Of a DNA stretch of 37,736 bases, positions 26,336 through 34,149 are shown piece by piece. The notes under the pieces are model-generated. The model did no database searches. It worked only from the letters and a program-made list of their open reading frames with translations, and was not told the origin of the DNA. Origin of the DNA: Sedimentisphaerales bacterium. Its GTDB lineage: Bacteria; Planctomycetota; Phycisphaerae; Sedimentisphaerales; Anaerohalosphaeraceae. The stretch is taken from assembly GCA_016926155.1 (NCBI GenBank), contig JAFGPC010000012.1:1-37736 (forward strand). Direction: 5' to 3'. The position numbers and the translations under genes were made by a program. Positions within the stretch are counted from its first letter, which is position 1, and every line of letters starts with the position of its first letter.

Positions 26336-28276
26336 TTATAACAAGGGATACGAAGCGACTCTGTTATGCAGTGCACCCAGCACTTCCTGAAAGACCGAGT
26401 TCCAGTCTCCCCAGGCAGGCTGGCGGAATAACCGCATGGTTGGGTACCAAGGACTGTCGATTCGATGGAGCATCCATCGCCAGTCGGGAGCAAAGGGCAA
26501 CAGGGTCCACACCTCTTTTCCGAGGGCGCCGGCCAGGTGGGCAACGGCTGTATCTACGGAGATGACCAGATCCAAAGAAGCAATCACGGCTGCTGTATCA
26601 CTGAAATCATTCAGGATCGGCCCTAAATGGTGGATTGGATTCCTTCCCGAACCAGGAAACCGTTCGGTTTCCGGTGCCTCTTTCTGAAGGCTGATGAGTT
26701 GCACGCCGGGGATGCGAGAAAGCGGTAGAAACCATTCTTGCGGACAGGATCGATTCGTATCATTGCCATGATGAGGTGAGCCGGCCCAAACGATCCCCAC
26801 ACGAAACTCCCCTGCCGGTAAACAGGACCGCCAATGTGAGATCTTTTCCGGATCGGGCCAAAGATAGGGAACCTGGTTTGGAATGGTCTGCAGGGTGGTA
26901 TTAAAGACCTGCGGCAGATCGAGCAGGGAGATATGGATGTCGTAACTGTCCGGAGAGGGAGCATGGCTGCCGGCAGCCAGAAATTGATCGACATGAGGAT
27001 ACGCTTTCAGCAGAGGAAGCAACACAGGGCGCTCTTCAAGGAGTATCTGCCCACCACGAGCCTTTACCATGGGAAGATAGCGAAGGAACTGAATCGAATC
27101 GCCATATCCCTGCTCGTAATGCAATAGAAGCGTTTTGCCTGTAAATGGAGAGCCATCCCAACGGGATTTCTCGAGGGAATGCGGATATACCGCCACATCC
27201 AGATCCGCTTTATGCCGCCATTGATAATCCTGCCAGCCTTTTTCCAGTTGTCCGTTCAGGAGATGGACAGTGGAACGATTCCAAAAGGCATCGGCAAATT
27301 CCGGCAATCGGGCTATCGCCCGATCATACATCTCAATCGCATCATCACAATGACCAAGACTGCGAAACAGATTGGCCAGGTTGTAATAGGCATGTGCGAA
27401 ATCATGATCGAGCTCAAGAGCCCGACGAAAGGCCCGGATCGCCTCCTCAAAGCGAAGACATTTGACTAAGATCATCCCCAGACTGTTAAACGCATCCGCC
27501 AAAGTCGGAAGGAGACGAATGGCCGTCTGGTAATCCTGAATCGCTTCCTCCGGATGATCCTTCGCCGCCCAGGCCATACCGCGATGATAGTATGCCTCGG
27601 CAAACGTAGGTGCCAGTCGGATGGCGGTCGTATGACTTTGAAGAGCCTGATCAAACCGGCCCATACGATAGAGTGTGATTCCCATATTATTATGCAGACT
27701 GGGATCCTCAGGGTGCGTCTGAAGAGCGATTTGATAATGCTTTATTGCCGCGTCACATTGCCAGCGATGGTTGAGGACTACCCCCAGATTGTTATGTGCA
27801 TCAGCATAGTCGGGACGAATCTCAATGGCCCGGCAAAAAGCCTGTTCAGCCTGAACGGTTTTATCCTGTTGCTGATAAATCATCCCCAATGTGTTATATG
27901 CCTCTTCACACTGAGGATTCAACTGTAATAATTTTTGGCATGCTTTTTCGGCCAGGTCCAATTGACCGTCGGCATGGAGGGCCGCCGCCAGAGAATTGAG
28001 CAATCCCGGTCGACTCTCGTCTCCCTGTTGAGCTCGCCGGATCAGACTTACTGCGGCATGGTACTTGCCTCGACGATAAGCGGATAAACCGAGCAAGTGA
28101 AGTGCATCGGGATGTTCTGGATGATCCTGGAGAACCTGTGCACACAAGGATTCCACGGAATCATCCATCCCTCGCTGGAAACAGGTCAAGGCCTGGTGCA
28201 AAAGACCTGCTGTCGCGGCTGCTTTTTTCATACAATCATTCTTGTCCATGTCAATCATTGTACGGAAAGCAAACAT
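26336..28276 (-). CDS. TPR-repeat protein with GT9/GT41-like glycosyltransferase domain
   Basis: This protein has up to 646 aa; in-frame ATGs at 28276, 28258, 28249 and 28231 (reverse strand) are all possible starts and none has a clear ribosome site. Residues about 50-350 hold about nine tandem TPRs (for example AYNTLGMIYQQQDKTVQAEQ and AHNNLGVVLNHRWQCDAAIK). Residues about 375-640 form a glycosyltransferase-like domain with LLHYEQGYGDSIQFLRYLP, RVGIVWAGSPHHGNDTNRS and DLVISVDTAVAHLAGALGKE, as in TPR proteins annotated as glycosyltransferase family 9 / O-linked GlcNAc transferase-like. The acceptor is unknown; protein O-glycosylation is only one possibility. Confidence 0.88.
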   Translation of the reverse strand: MFAFRTMIDMDKNDCMKKAAATAGLLHQALTCFQRGMDDSVESLCAQVLQDHPEHPDALHLLGLSAYRRGKYHAAVSLIRRAQQGDESRPGLLNSLAAALHADGQLDLAEKACQKLLQLNPQCEEAYNTLGMIYQQQDKTVQAEQAFCRAIEIRPDYADAHNNLGVVLNHRWQCDAAIKHYQIALQTHPEDPSLHNNMGITLYRMGRFDQALQSHTTAIRLAPTFAEAYYHRGMAWAAKDHPEEAIQDYQTAIRLLPTLADAFNSLGMILVKCLRFEEAIRAFRRALELDHDFAHAYYNLANLFRSLGHCDDAIEMYDRAIARLPEFADAFWNRSTVHLLNGQLEKGWQDYQWRHKADLDVAVYPHSLEKSRWDGSPFTGKTLLLHYEQGYGDSIQFLRYLPMVKARGGQILLEERPVLLPLLKAYPHVDQFLAAGSHAPSPDSYDIHISLLDLPQVFNTTLQTIPNQVPYLWPDPEKISHWRSCLPAGEFRVGIVWAGSPHHGNDTNRSCPQEWFLPLSRIPGVQLISLQKEAPETERFPGSGRNPIHHLGPILNDFSDTAAVIASLDLVISVDTAVAHLAGALGKEVWTLLPFAPDWRWMLHRIDSPWYPTMRLFRQPAWGDWNSVFQEVLGALHNRVASYPLL

Positions 28277-28457
28277 ACAATCAAGAGGGTATTAACTTAC
28301 ATTTGTCGTTAATTCTCATATGTTACCGGACTCTTTGCAGCAATCCAAAACGTAGAAATAGACGCTAAATGCTTATTTTCAGCTTTATCTCTTTTCCAAA
28401 AGAATTTTCTCTACAGCTTCTGGTTAAAGGCTCCGGTATGAGGCCCGATAGAGGGAT

Positions 28458-29363
28458 ATGCTATTGTTTGAACGGGAACAAGTCTATCAAAACGCCGCGC
28501 CGGTGATCATGCTCTGCGATCGACAGGGCTTTGCAAGAAAAGTCTATCCGCATCGACGATTTATTCCTTTTACGTTGGATATCCTCGGAAGAAGTCTATC
28601 CTTGAGCATCTGTTATGACAATATAGATGTGCGTCTTGCCGAGATCGTCCCCATGGCTCGAATGTTATCGGACATGATAAATCGTCAGTTAGAGACCTCT
28701 CTGGAAGGCTTCAACAAGCATGTATCCTGTCGTAGAGGATGTTCTTACTGCTGCTATTATATGGTGCCGGTCTCTTGTGCCGAAGCATTTCATATCAGCC
28801 GGGAAGTGGTGAAGCTTCCACATAATCTACGAGAAAGAATTCTCGTGTCCATGCAAGAGGCCGGCCGCTGTTTAATAAACCACCGACCTCCCAATCCTGA
28901 AGATCGTCATGAGGATGACACTTCGTGCCTTTATGAATTGTCAAACTGGTATAGATCGTTACATCTGGCATGCCCCTTTTTAGTAAATCACATTTGCAGC
29001 ATCTATGACACCCGTCCTCTGGCGTGCCGCGAGTATTGGGTATTTAGTGATCCGGAGAATTGTCATGCCGCTAGTCAAGATTTTGTAACTGTGGCCCCTT
29101 TACCTGTCCGAATCGCAGAAGTGGTAAGCGAAGTATGCACCCATATGCTAGGGCTTGATCAAACCGTTTTTTTGCCTTTATCTCTCCCTTTTACCAGCAC
29201 GAACTCCGAACTAGACCATAAGACATGGCCGGCCGGTCTTCTTGTGGAGACATTTCTTGAAGTCCTGTTCAAACAATTACACCAAAGCAGCCTTTCGGCC
29301 AACAGCTCTACCAAAGCAGACCAAACAGACAAAGAACCTGTTCTTCATGAAATTATTCAATAA
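28458..29363 (+). CDS. YkgJ family cysteine cluster protein
   Basis: The 301-aa product has CRRGCSYCC at residues 91-99 and CPFLVNHICSIYDTRPLACR from Cys172 (with Cys180 and Cys191), the spaced cysteines of the YkgJ (UPF0153) family, thought to bind iron or zinc. About 90 residues before the cluster and about 70 after it (LPLSLPFTSTN onward) are extra relative to minimal members. GAGGG (28451-28455) precedes ATG 28458 closely. It is divergent from the TPR-glycosyltransferase gene, with 181 bp between starts. The function is unknown. Confidence 0.85.
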   Translation: MLLFEREQVYQNAAPVIMLCDRQGFARKVYPHRRFIPFTLDILGRSLSLSICYDNIDVRLAEIVPMARMLSDMINRQLETSLEGFNKHVSCRRGCSYCCYYMVPVSCAEAFHISREVVKLPHNLRERILVSMQEAGRCLINHRPPNPEDRHEDDTSCLYELSNWYRSLHLACPFLVNHICSIYDTRPLACREYWVFSDPENCHAASQDFVTVAPLPVRIAEVVSEVCTHMLGLDQTVFLPLSLPFTSTNSELDHKTWPAGLLVETFLEVLFKQLHQSSLSANSSTKADQTDKEPVLHEIIQ

Positions 29364-29399
29364 TCTTAATAACCAATAGCAATCCCCGCATTTAAAGCC

Positions 29400-29428
29400 T
29401 TGTCCCTTCGGAAACAGTCCAGTATACT
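29400..29428 (+). promoter_or_regulatory. Sigma70-type promoter of the GH123-like gene
   Basis: TTGTCC (29400-29405) and TATACT (29423-29428) are spaced by exactly 17 nt and match the consensus at 4/6 and 5/6. Transcription would begin near 29435, giving a short leader that contains the GGAGGA ribosome site (29451-29456) of the next gene. Confidence 0.55.
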
Positions 29429-29462
29429 ACAGGTTAAAATATTTGTTTTCGGAGGAATACGC

Positions 29463-32400
29463 ATGAAGCCTTTTCATCGTACAGGTTGTGTTATCGGAAC
29501 TTTTCTTATCGTTTTCTCTTTCACATTCTTAAAGGGAAATCCCTCCAGTCACTCTGTTATTGACATACCGAAAAACCTCAATGAACCAGACGAATCGAAG
29601 AATCTTCTAAAAAATCCCGGATTTGAAGAAGGAATAGATTCCCCGTCCGGCTGGACGCGGGCCGAAGCCAATGGGGTATGGGAAACGAAAGGGTATGATG
29701 GGAAACGTTGTATAAGTGTCAAGGGAAACGGACAAGATAATCCCTATTGGCGGCAGGATGCATCCTTTCTCCATCCAGGAAAGACGTATCGTCTCGATTT
29801 CTATGCCCGTACCACCGGAAACGGCGGCAACATGATCTCAGGGCCGGACTACATCAACCGGGATTTCAACCCGACAAATGAATGGGAGGAGTACTCATTC
29901 ATCTTTACACCACGAAACGATCCCACAGGTGGATATATACGGCTGGGACAATGGCATCGAAACGATACAACCATATTTGACAACGTGGTACTGACAGAAG
30001 TCGTACCGGTTCATATCACCAAGGCCAAAATCACGCTGGGCGCCGGTGAGAGCCTCCGCAACGGCCTGTATACCTTCAATCCTCAATTCAGCTACGAGGG
30101 CAGTAATTATTCCCGTCCTCTGGAGGAGTTCACCTGCGGTTTTAACAGCAATCGCTGGACATTCGGCCCCAATCAATATCTCATCTATAAACATAAGCTC
30201 GGAGATGTTTCATTCACTGAGGCAATGGTTAAGGTACACATCGGTTACTATACTTCCGGCGCTTGTATAGTCGAATGCAGCAAAGATAAACAAATTTGGG
30301 AACGGCTTGGCTTTATGGAAGGTTTGATCAGCAAAGAATTTGATGTTCCTGCCGCCCTTTTGCCGGCAAAAGAATTGTATGTTCGACTTCGCGCTTCCGG
30401 AAGCGGAGACAAAGTAGATGATGTAAAACCCGGTTCGTTTCAAATCTATGGTTATACATTCCGATCAAAAGTGAACACAACACTTGCTATACAGGGAGAA
30501 AGCCGTTTTCTGGAAGTGCTCAGAGACAACGATAGGATTGATGTGGAAGTCCTGTCTCTGGGTGATTTACGGCCCGGCGCCAATACAAACGCGGTTCTTC
30601 AAATCCGCAATAAGGACAATCAACCGATACAATTGAGCACATATTTGACAAATTACCCTTTGGACATATCTCCCGACAAATTAACAACTCCCATTTCTAC
30701 AGTGGATACGATCAAGCCGGGAATGTCATGCCGGCTTTCAATACCTTATTCTTTCCAAAAATCACATACCTATGAAATGACAATCTGCATACTGGATGAG
30801 AAACATAAAACGCTCCTTTATGAAGTTCGGACAAAATATCATATTCCTCCCTTGTATGACGCCTCCTACGGTTATTATGGCGGTCAGACCAACAATCTGT
30901 CCTGGTGGTGGTGCGAGGGAACATACAAGGTCAGCCGAGAAAGGCCGGTACCGTCACCTGTCGAAAAGAACAAACGACAATCCGTAACCATGTCGGCCTG
31001 TCGCGGTGAATATGAACCGGTTCAGGTCGTGCTCCGACCGGACAAGGCGATCAGCGGATTGACCGCAAACGTGACAGGAGATACTACCTCTCTTGCCAAT
31101 GCGACAAAGGTGTATCAGGTGGCCTACCATTATGTGCATCGCGCGACGGATTCGGCCGGCTGCGAAGGATGGTGGCCGGACGCCCTGCCGCCACTGGATA
31201 CTCCGATCCGTTTGGAAGCCAACCAGAACCAGCCTTTATGGATCCTGACAAAGATTCCCACAGACTGTCCTGCCGGAGATCATGCATTGGCGTTGACTGT
31301 TGAGGCGGAGGGGATGAATCCGATTCATGTCCCGATTACAGTTCATGTATATGATTTTACAATGCCATATCCGGGCCATGTTGAAACGGCATTCGGCTTA
31401 TCGGCGGGCAATATCAAACAGTACCACAATCTGGAAACCGAAGCGGAACAAAGACAGGTGTGGGATCTGTATATGCAGGACTTCCGCGAGCACCGGATCA
31501 GCCCGTATGACTTTGCACCGTTTGATCGGATACGACAGGAATGGAGAAAAACCGGTTCATCCGATCAGCCAAAGATTCGTTCCAACCTTGACTTTTCCGA
31601 ATGGGATCGACAGGCAAAGAAGTATCTGGATGAATACGGATTTAACGGGTTTCGGCTCGGACTGGCCGGCATGGGCGGCGGGACATTCCACAGTCGGTAT
31701 CCGGGCAAGATCGGTCCCTATGAGCAGGGAACGACGGAATATCGTGATGCCTTTAAAGATTATTGCATGCAACTCCAGAATCATCTCCAACAGAATGGCT
31801 GGCTGGACAAGGCATACATTTACTGGTTTGATGAGCCGGATCCGAAGGATTATCAGTTCGTAATTGATGGGATGAATGAAATCAAGCTGGCCGGACCCAA
31901 ACTGCGCCGGATGCTGACGGAAGAGCCGATAGAGGAATTATGCGGATCGGTCGATATCTGGTGCCCGGTTTTGCACAATTACAGCCCCGAGGCTTGTCAG
32001 GCCCGACAACAAGAAGGAGAAAAGATCTGGTGGTATGTCTGCACCGGCCCCAAAGCCCCCTACCCGGGATTGTTTATCGACCACAATGCCATCGATCTTC
32101 GCATCTGGCTCTGGATGACATGGAAATGGAACGTGCAGGGAATCCTGGTCTGGGAGAGCAACTACTGGACGAGTAATGCCGCATTTCCCCCGCCGGGCAT
32201 ACAGAATCCCTGGGATGATCCGATGGGTTACGTCAGCGGATACAGCCATCCGGCCGGCTTTGTGGGGTATTGGGGCAATGGCGATGGACGGTTTCTCTAC
32301 CCGCCCAATCGGGATGTCGAGAAGGATAAACAGAAATACCTAGCCGGACCTGTAAGTTCAATTCGATGGGAAATGCTTCGCGAAGGATTGGAGGATTTTG

Positions 32401-32600
32401 AATATTTCCAATTGCTGGTCGATGCTATTAAGAAAGCAAAAAAAACCGGCGTAGCGGCGCCAACGATAGCCCATGCCGAACAATTACTTTCTATTCCTGC
32501 CAATCTCATTGAAGACAAGACTCACTTTACTCAAAATCCACAATTGTTATATAAACATAGAATATCTCTTGCCAATGCTATTGAAGAACTGAACCGATAA
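29463..32600 (+). CDS. Secreted GH123/DUF4091-like glycoside hydrolase with CBM
   Basis: ATG 29463 has GGAGGA 6 nt upstream; an upstream in-frame TTG at 29400 lies inside the promoter and is rejected. The 1045-aa protein has a signal-like leader (residues 1-30), a CBM_4_9-like jelly-roll (about 47-180; NLLKNPGFEEG, HPGKTYRLDFYARTTGNGGN), a discoidin-like beta domain (about 190-335), and a large C-terminal region with the DUF4091/GH123 pattern (AYIYWFDEPDPKDYQF, VDIWCPVLHNYSPE, IWLWMTWKWNVQGILVWESN). Asp790-Glu791 correspond to the acidic pair used in substrate-assisted catalysis by GH123 N-acetyl-beta-hexosaminidases. Action on N-acetylated glycans is inferred, not shown. It probably works outside the cytoplasm. 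Confidence 0.88.
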   Translation: MKPFHRTGCVIGTFLIVFSFTFLKGNPSSHSVIDIPKNLNEPDESKNLLKNPGFEEGIDSPSGWTRAEANGVWETKGYDGKRCISVKGNGQDNPYWRQDASFLHPGKTYRLDFYARTTGNGGNMISGPDYINRDFNPTNEWEEYSFIFTPRNDPTGGYIRLGQWHRNDTTIFDNVVLTEVVPVHITKAKITLGAGESLRNGLYTFNPQFSYEGSNYSRPLEEFTCGFNSNRWTFGPNQYLIYKHKLGDVSFTEAMVKVHIGYYTSGACIVECSKDKQIWERLGFMEGLISKEFDVPAALLPAKELYVRLRASGSGDKVDDVKPGSFQIYGYTFRSKVNTTLAIQGESRFLEVLRDNDRIDVEVLSLGDLRPGANTNAVLQIRNKDNQPIQLSTYLTNYPLDISPDKLTTPISTVDTIKPGMSCRLSIPYSFQKSHTYEMTICILDEKHKTLLYEVRTKYHIPPLYDASYGYYGGQTNNLSWWWCEGTYKVSRERPVPSPVEKNKRQSVTMSACRGEYEPVQVVLRPDKAISGLTANVTGDTTSLANATKVYQVAYHYVHRATDSAGCEGWWPDALPPLDTPIRLEANQNQPLWILTKIPTDCPAGDHALALTVEAEGMNPIHVPITVHVYDFTMPYPGHVETAFGLSAGNIKQYHNLETEAEQRQVWDLYMQDFREHRISPYDFAPFDRIRQEWRKTGSSDQPKIRSNLDFSEWDRQAKKYLDEYGFNGFRLGLAGMGGGTFHSRYPGKIGPYEQGTTEYRDAFKDYCMQLQNHLQQNGWLDKAYIYWFDEPDPKDYQFVIDGMNEIKLAGPKLRRMLTEEPIEELCGSVDIWCPVLHNYSPEACQARQQEGEKIWWYVCTGPKAPYPGLFIDHNAIDLRIWLWMTWKWNVQGILVWESNYWTSNAAFPPPGIQNPWDDPMGYVSGYSHPAGFVGYWGNGDGRFLYPPNRDVEKDKQKYLAGPVSSIRWEMLREGLEDFEYFQLLVDAIKKAKKTGVAAPTIAHAEQLLSIPANLIEDKTHFTQNPQLLYKHRISLANAIEELNR

Positions 32601-32616
32601 ATCGTTGTTACGATTT
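32599..32616 (+). terminator. Weak hairpin after the GH123-like gene
   Basis: AAATCGT (32599-32605) pairs perfectly with ACGATTT (32610-32616) around a TGTT loop, starting inside the stop codon. The stem is AT-rich and no T-tract follows, so it is more likely a partial attenuator or chance than an efficient terminator. The next gene starts only 24 nt downstream. Confidence 0.25.
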
Positions 32617-32639
32617 TACGGACGGAAAGGGAACTGTTG

Positions 32640-33839
32640 ATGCATGCCTTTATCGCAGATGGAAGATTGTATTTTCGTCAGGAAACAGGTGAAATTCACG
32701 AGCACGAAAGTCCGTTCGTATCTAACAAACAGGAGCAATTCGAACACTATCAGACCCATAGTGGCTGGAAAAGGCAAGGCTTCCCGCAAGATCCGTTTAT
32801 TGGCCCCGGACTATGGGGAGGGCAAAGCAGACCTGTCTTGAACATTGCCTATCGATTTCAAAATGTTGTCACCATGGACCAACACAGGATTTGTTATACC
32901 CTGACAAACAATGTGGTTACCGGTTTGTTCGAATACGACCTTGTCGAACAAGAAGAAGTCAGGTTGTTTCATAAGAACGATTTCATGGAGTTTGGCCTGG
33001 ATTACTCGGAACTTCTCCGACAATTTGTAATCGCTACAGCAGAACCGGATGGACGGGCCAACCTGCAGTTGCTTGATGAAAGAGGCTCCCATGTCAAGGA
33101 GATTACGGGCGGGGACAGCAGAGATTCGCACCCAACGTTTTGCCGGTCCAATCCAAATCATATACTGTTTCAATCTGCCGGGTGTGCTCGACATGAGGAT
33201 GGACTTGTATATGCCTACGGCCCGGAAGCTATTTTCAACATGGATCTGGTCTCTGGCAAAATGAATGAAATCATTGCAGACGATCGGCATGATTATTTGC
33301 TGCCGCGTGCCGATCGCGATGGAAACATCTACTGCATCCGCCGTCCTTATCAAGGACCTTACTATCGATCCGCCCTGTTAAGCCTATTTCATATTGTTAC
33401 ATTTCCAATTCGTTTTCTTATTGCGATTGTGAACTTCCTGAATGCATTCACGAAATTGTTCAGCCAAAATCCGCTGCAACCCAATGGTCCGGCCGCTCTT
33501 AGTCCTCCACGCAATAAATATGTTCATGTTCTAGGTCAGACGATCGACCTTGCCAAGGTAAAACGCCCCGTCTTGAGCCCGGGAAATCCTTCTTTAGTGC
33601 CCGGTTCATGGGAGTTGCTTCGAATTGGTACCGATAAGGAAATCAAAACTATCGCAAAAAACGTGTGTTCTTATGACATAGATGAGAAAGGGTGTCTTTA
33701 TTATACCAATGGCTACCAAGTTTCTCAAACCGATGGTTCCCATCGAAAAACGAATTTCAAACATAATATTATTGAAGTGCTATCCGTTAAGAAAGTGGAA
33801 ATACAGCAGGAGGAAAGAGGACCTGCCAATCATAACTAA
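32640..33839 (+). CDS. Predicted beta-propeller protein with internal hydrophobic segment
   Basis: ATG 32640 is chosen (a TTG immediately before it adds one residue), with an AAAGGGA ribosome-like site. The 399-aa product has repeated short beta-strand units (HAFIADGRLYFRQETGEIHE, VVTGLFEYDLVEQEEVRLFH, LLPRADRDGNIYCIRRPYQG), suggesting a TolB- or YVTN-like propeller. No signal peptide is present. A strikingly hydrophobic/amphipathic stretch (about residues 241-275; LLSLFHIVTFPIRFLIAIVN) interrupts the propeller and could be a membrane-binding helix pair. I recognise no named family. It is 39 nt from the GH123-like gene and probably shares its transcript. Confidence 0.7.
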   Translation: MHAFIADGRLYFRQETGEIHEHESPFVSNKQEQFEHYQTHSGWKRQGFPQDPFIGPGLWGGQSRPVLNIAYRFQNVVTMDQHRICYTLTNNVVTGLFEYDLVEQEEVRLFHKNDFMEFGLDYSELLRQFVIATAEPDGRANLQLLDERGSHVKEITGGDSRDSHPTFCRSNPNHILFQSAGCARHEDGLVYAYGPEAIFNMDLVSGKMNEIIADDRHDYLLPRADRDGNIYCIRRPYQGPYYRSALLSLFHIVTFPIRFLIAIVNFLNAFTKLFSQNPLQPNGPAALSPPRNKYVHVLGQTIDLAKVKRPVLSPGNPSLVPGSWELLRIGTDKEIKTIAKNVCSYDIDEKGCLYYTNGYQVSQTDGSHRKTNFKHNIIEVLSVKKVEIQQEERGPANHN

Positions 33840-33906
33840 CATGCTTTGTAAGAGAAAAAGGATATTTTCCAAAATATTCCACCTGTACACAAAAGAATTC
33901 CTCACC

Positions 33907-33966
33907 AATAAAGACACAATAACCAATGAATTTCAACTGGGACAGGCTTGATTTTGCGTCTTTATT
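33907..33966. repeat. Inverted repeat overlapping the promoter
   Basis: AATAAAGAC at 33907-33915 is the exact inverse complement of GTCTTTATT at 33958-33966; the right arm lies in the spacer between the -35 and -10 elements. An overlapping pair, CACAATAA (33915-33922) and TTATTGTG (33962-33969), strengthens the symmetry. The arms are about 51 bp apart, which would suit two operator half-sites or a cruciform. No known operator was recognised. Confidence 0.45.
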
Positions 33967-33976
33967 GTGGTATAAT
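33948..33976 (+). promoter_or_regulatory. Near-consensus sigma70-type promoter
   Basis: TTGATT (33948-33953) and a perfect TATAAT (33971-33976) are separated by exactly 17 nt. Transcription is expected to begin near 33983, leaving an untranslated leader of about 167 nt before ATG 34150. This is the best promoter match in the window. Confidence 0.65.
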
Positions 33977-34048
33977 TCCTATTTATAATAAGTAGAGAGT
34001 AGGATTACTCCCTCTTCTGCATAAGGGGGTCATATATCTCCTTTTTCA

Positions 34049-34096
34049 GGCAGGAGGCGTGATGAAATGAAGTGATTCACTTCAACCTTGCCTGCC
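34049..34096 (+). promoter_or_regulatory. Structured 5' leader (long stem with inner hairpin)
   Basis: GGCAGG (34049-34054) pairs with CCTGCC (34091-34096), AGG (34055-34057) can continue with CCT (34086-34088) past a 2-nt bulge, and an inner TGAAGTG (34068-34074) pairs perfectly with CACTTCA (34078-34084). No T-tract follows, so it is not an intrinsic terminator. It lies in the middle of the predicted leader of the next gene. It does not match any riboswitch class I recognise (including c-di-GMP-I). A cis-acting RNA element is possible. Confidence 0.45.
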
Positions 34097-34149
34097 AATG
34101 TGAAAACTGCTTTTGTGTGCCATTGCATTGTTAGGGAAAGGAAAGGTGG

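Larger units (their letters stand above)
33840..34149. other. Regulatory intergenic region before the long surface-protein gene
   Basis: These 310 bases hold, left to right, an AT-rich imperfect hairpin (33860-33880), an inverted repeat (33907-33966), a near-consensus promoter (33948-33976) and a structured leader (34049-34096), each discussed separately. I see no coding sequence or tRNA. The hairpin at 33860 may end the preceding transcript, but it lacks a T-tract. Confidence 0.6.

Noticed and set aside
33860-33880. Hairpin GGATATTTT/AAAATATTCC as an intrinsic terminator
   Set aside because: The stem is AT-rich, has a bulge and a very small loop, and no T-tract follows.
33682-33951. Plus-strand 89-codon frame overlapping the end of the propeller gene
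   Set aside because: It mostly overlaps the coding sequence of the 32640 gene in another frame and extends into the promoter region; composition is not protein-like.
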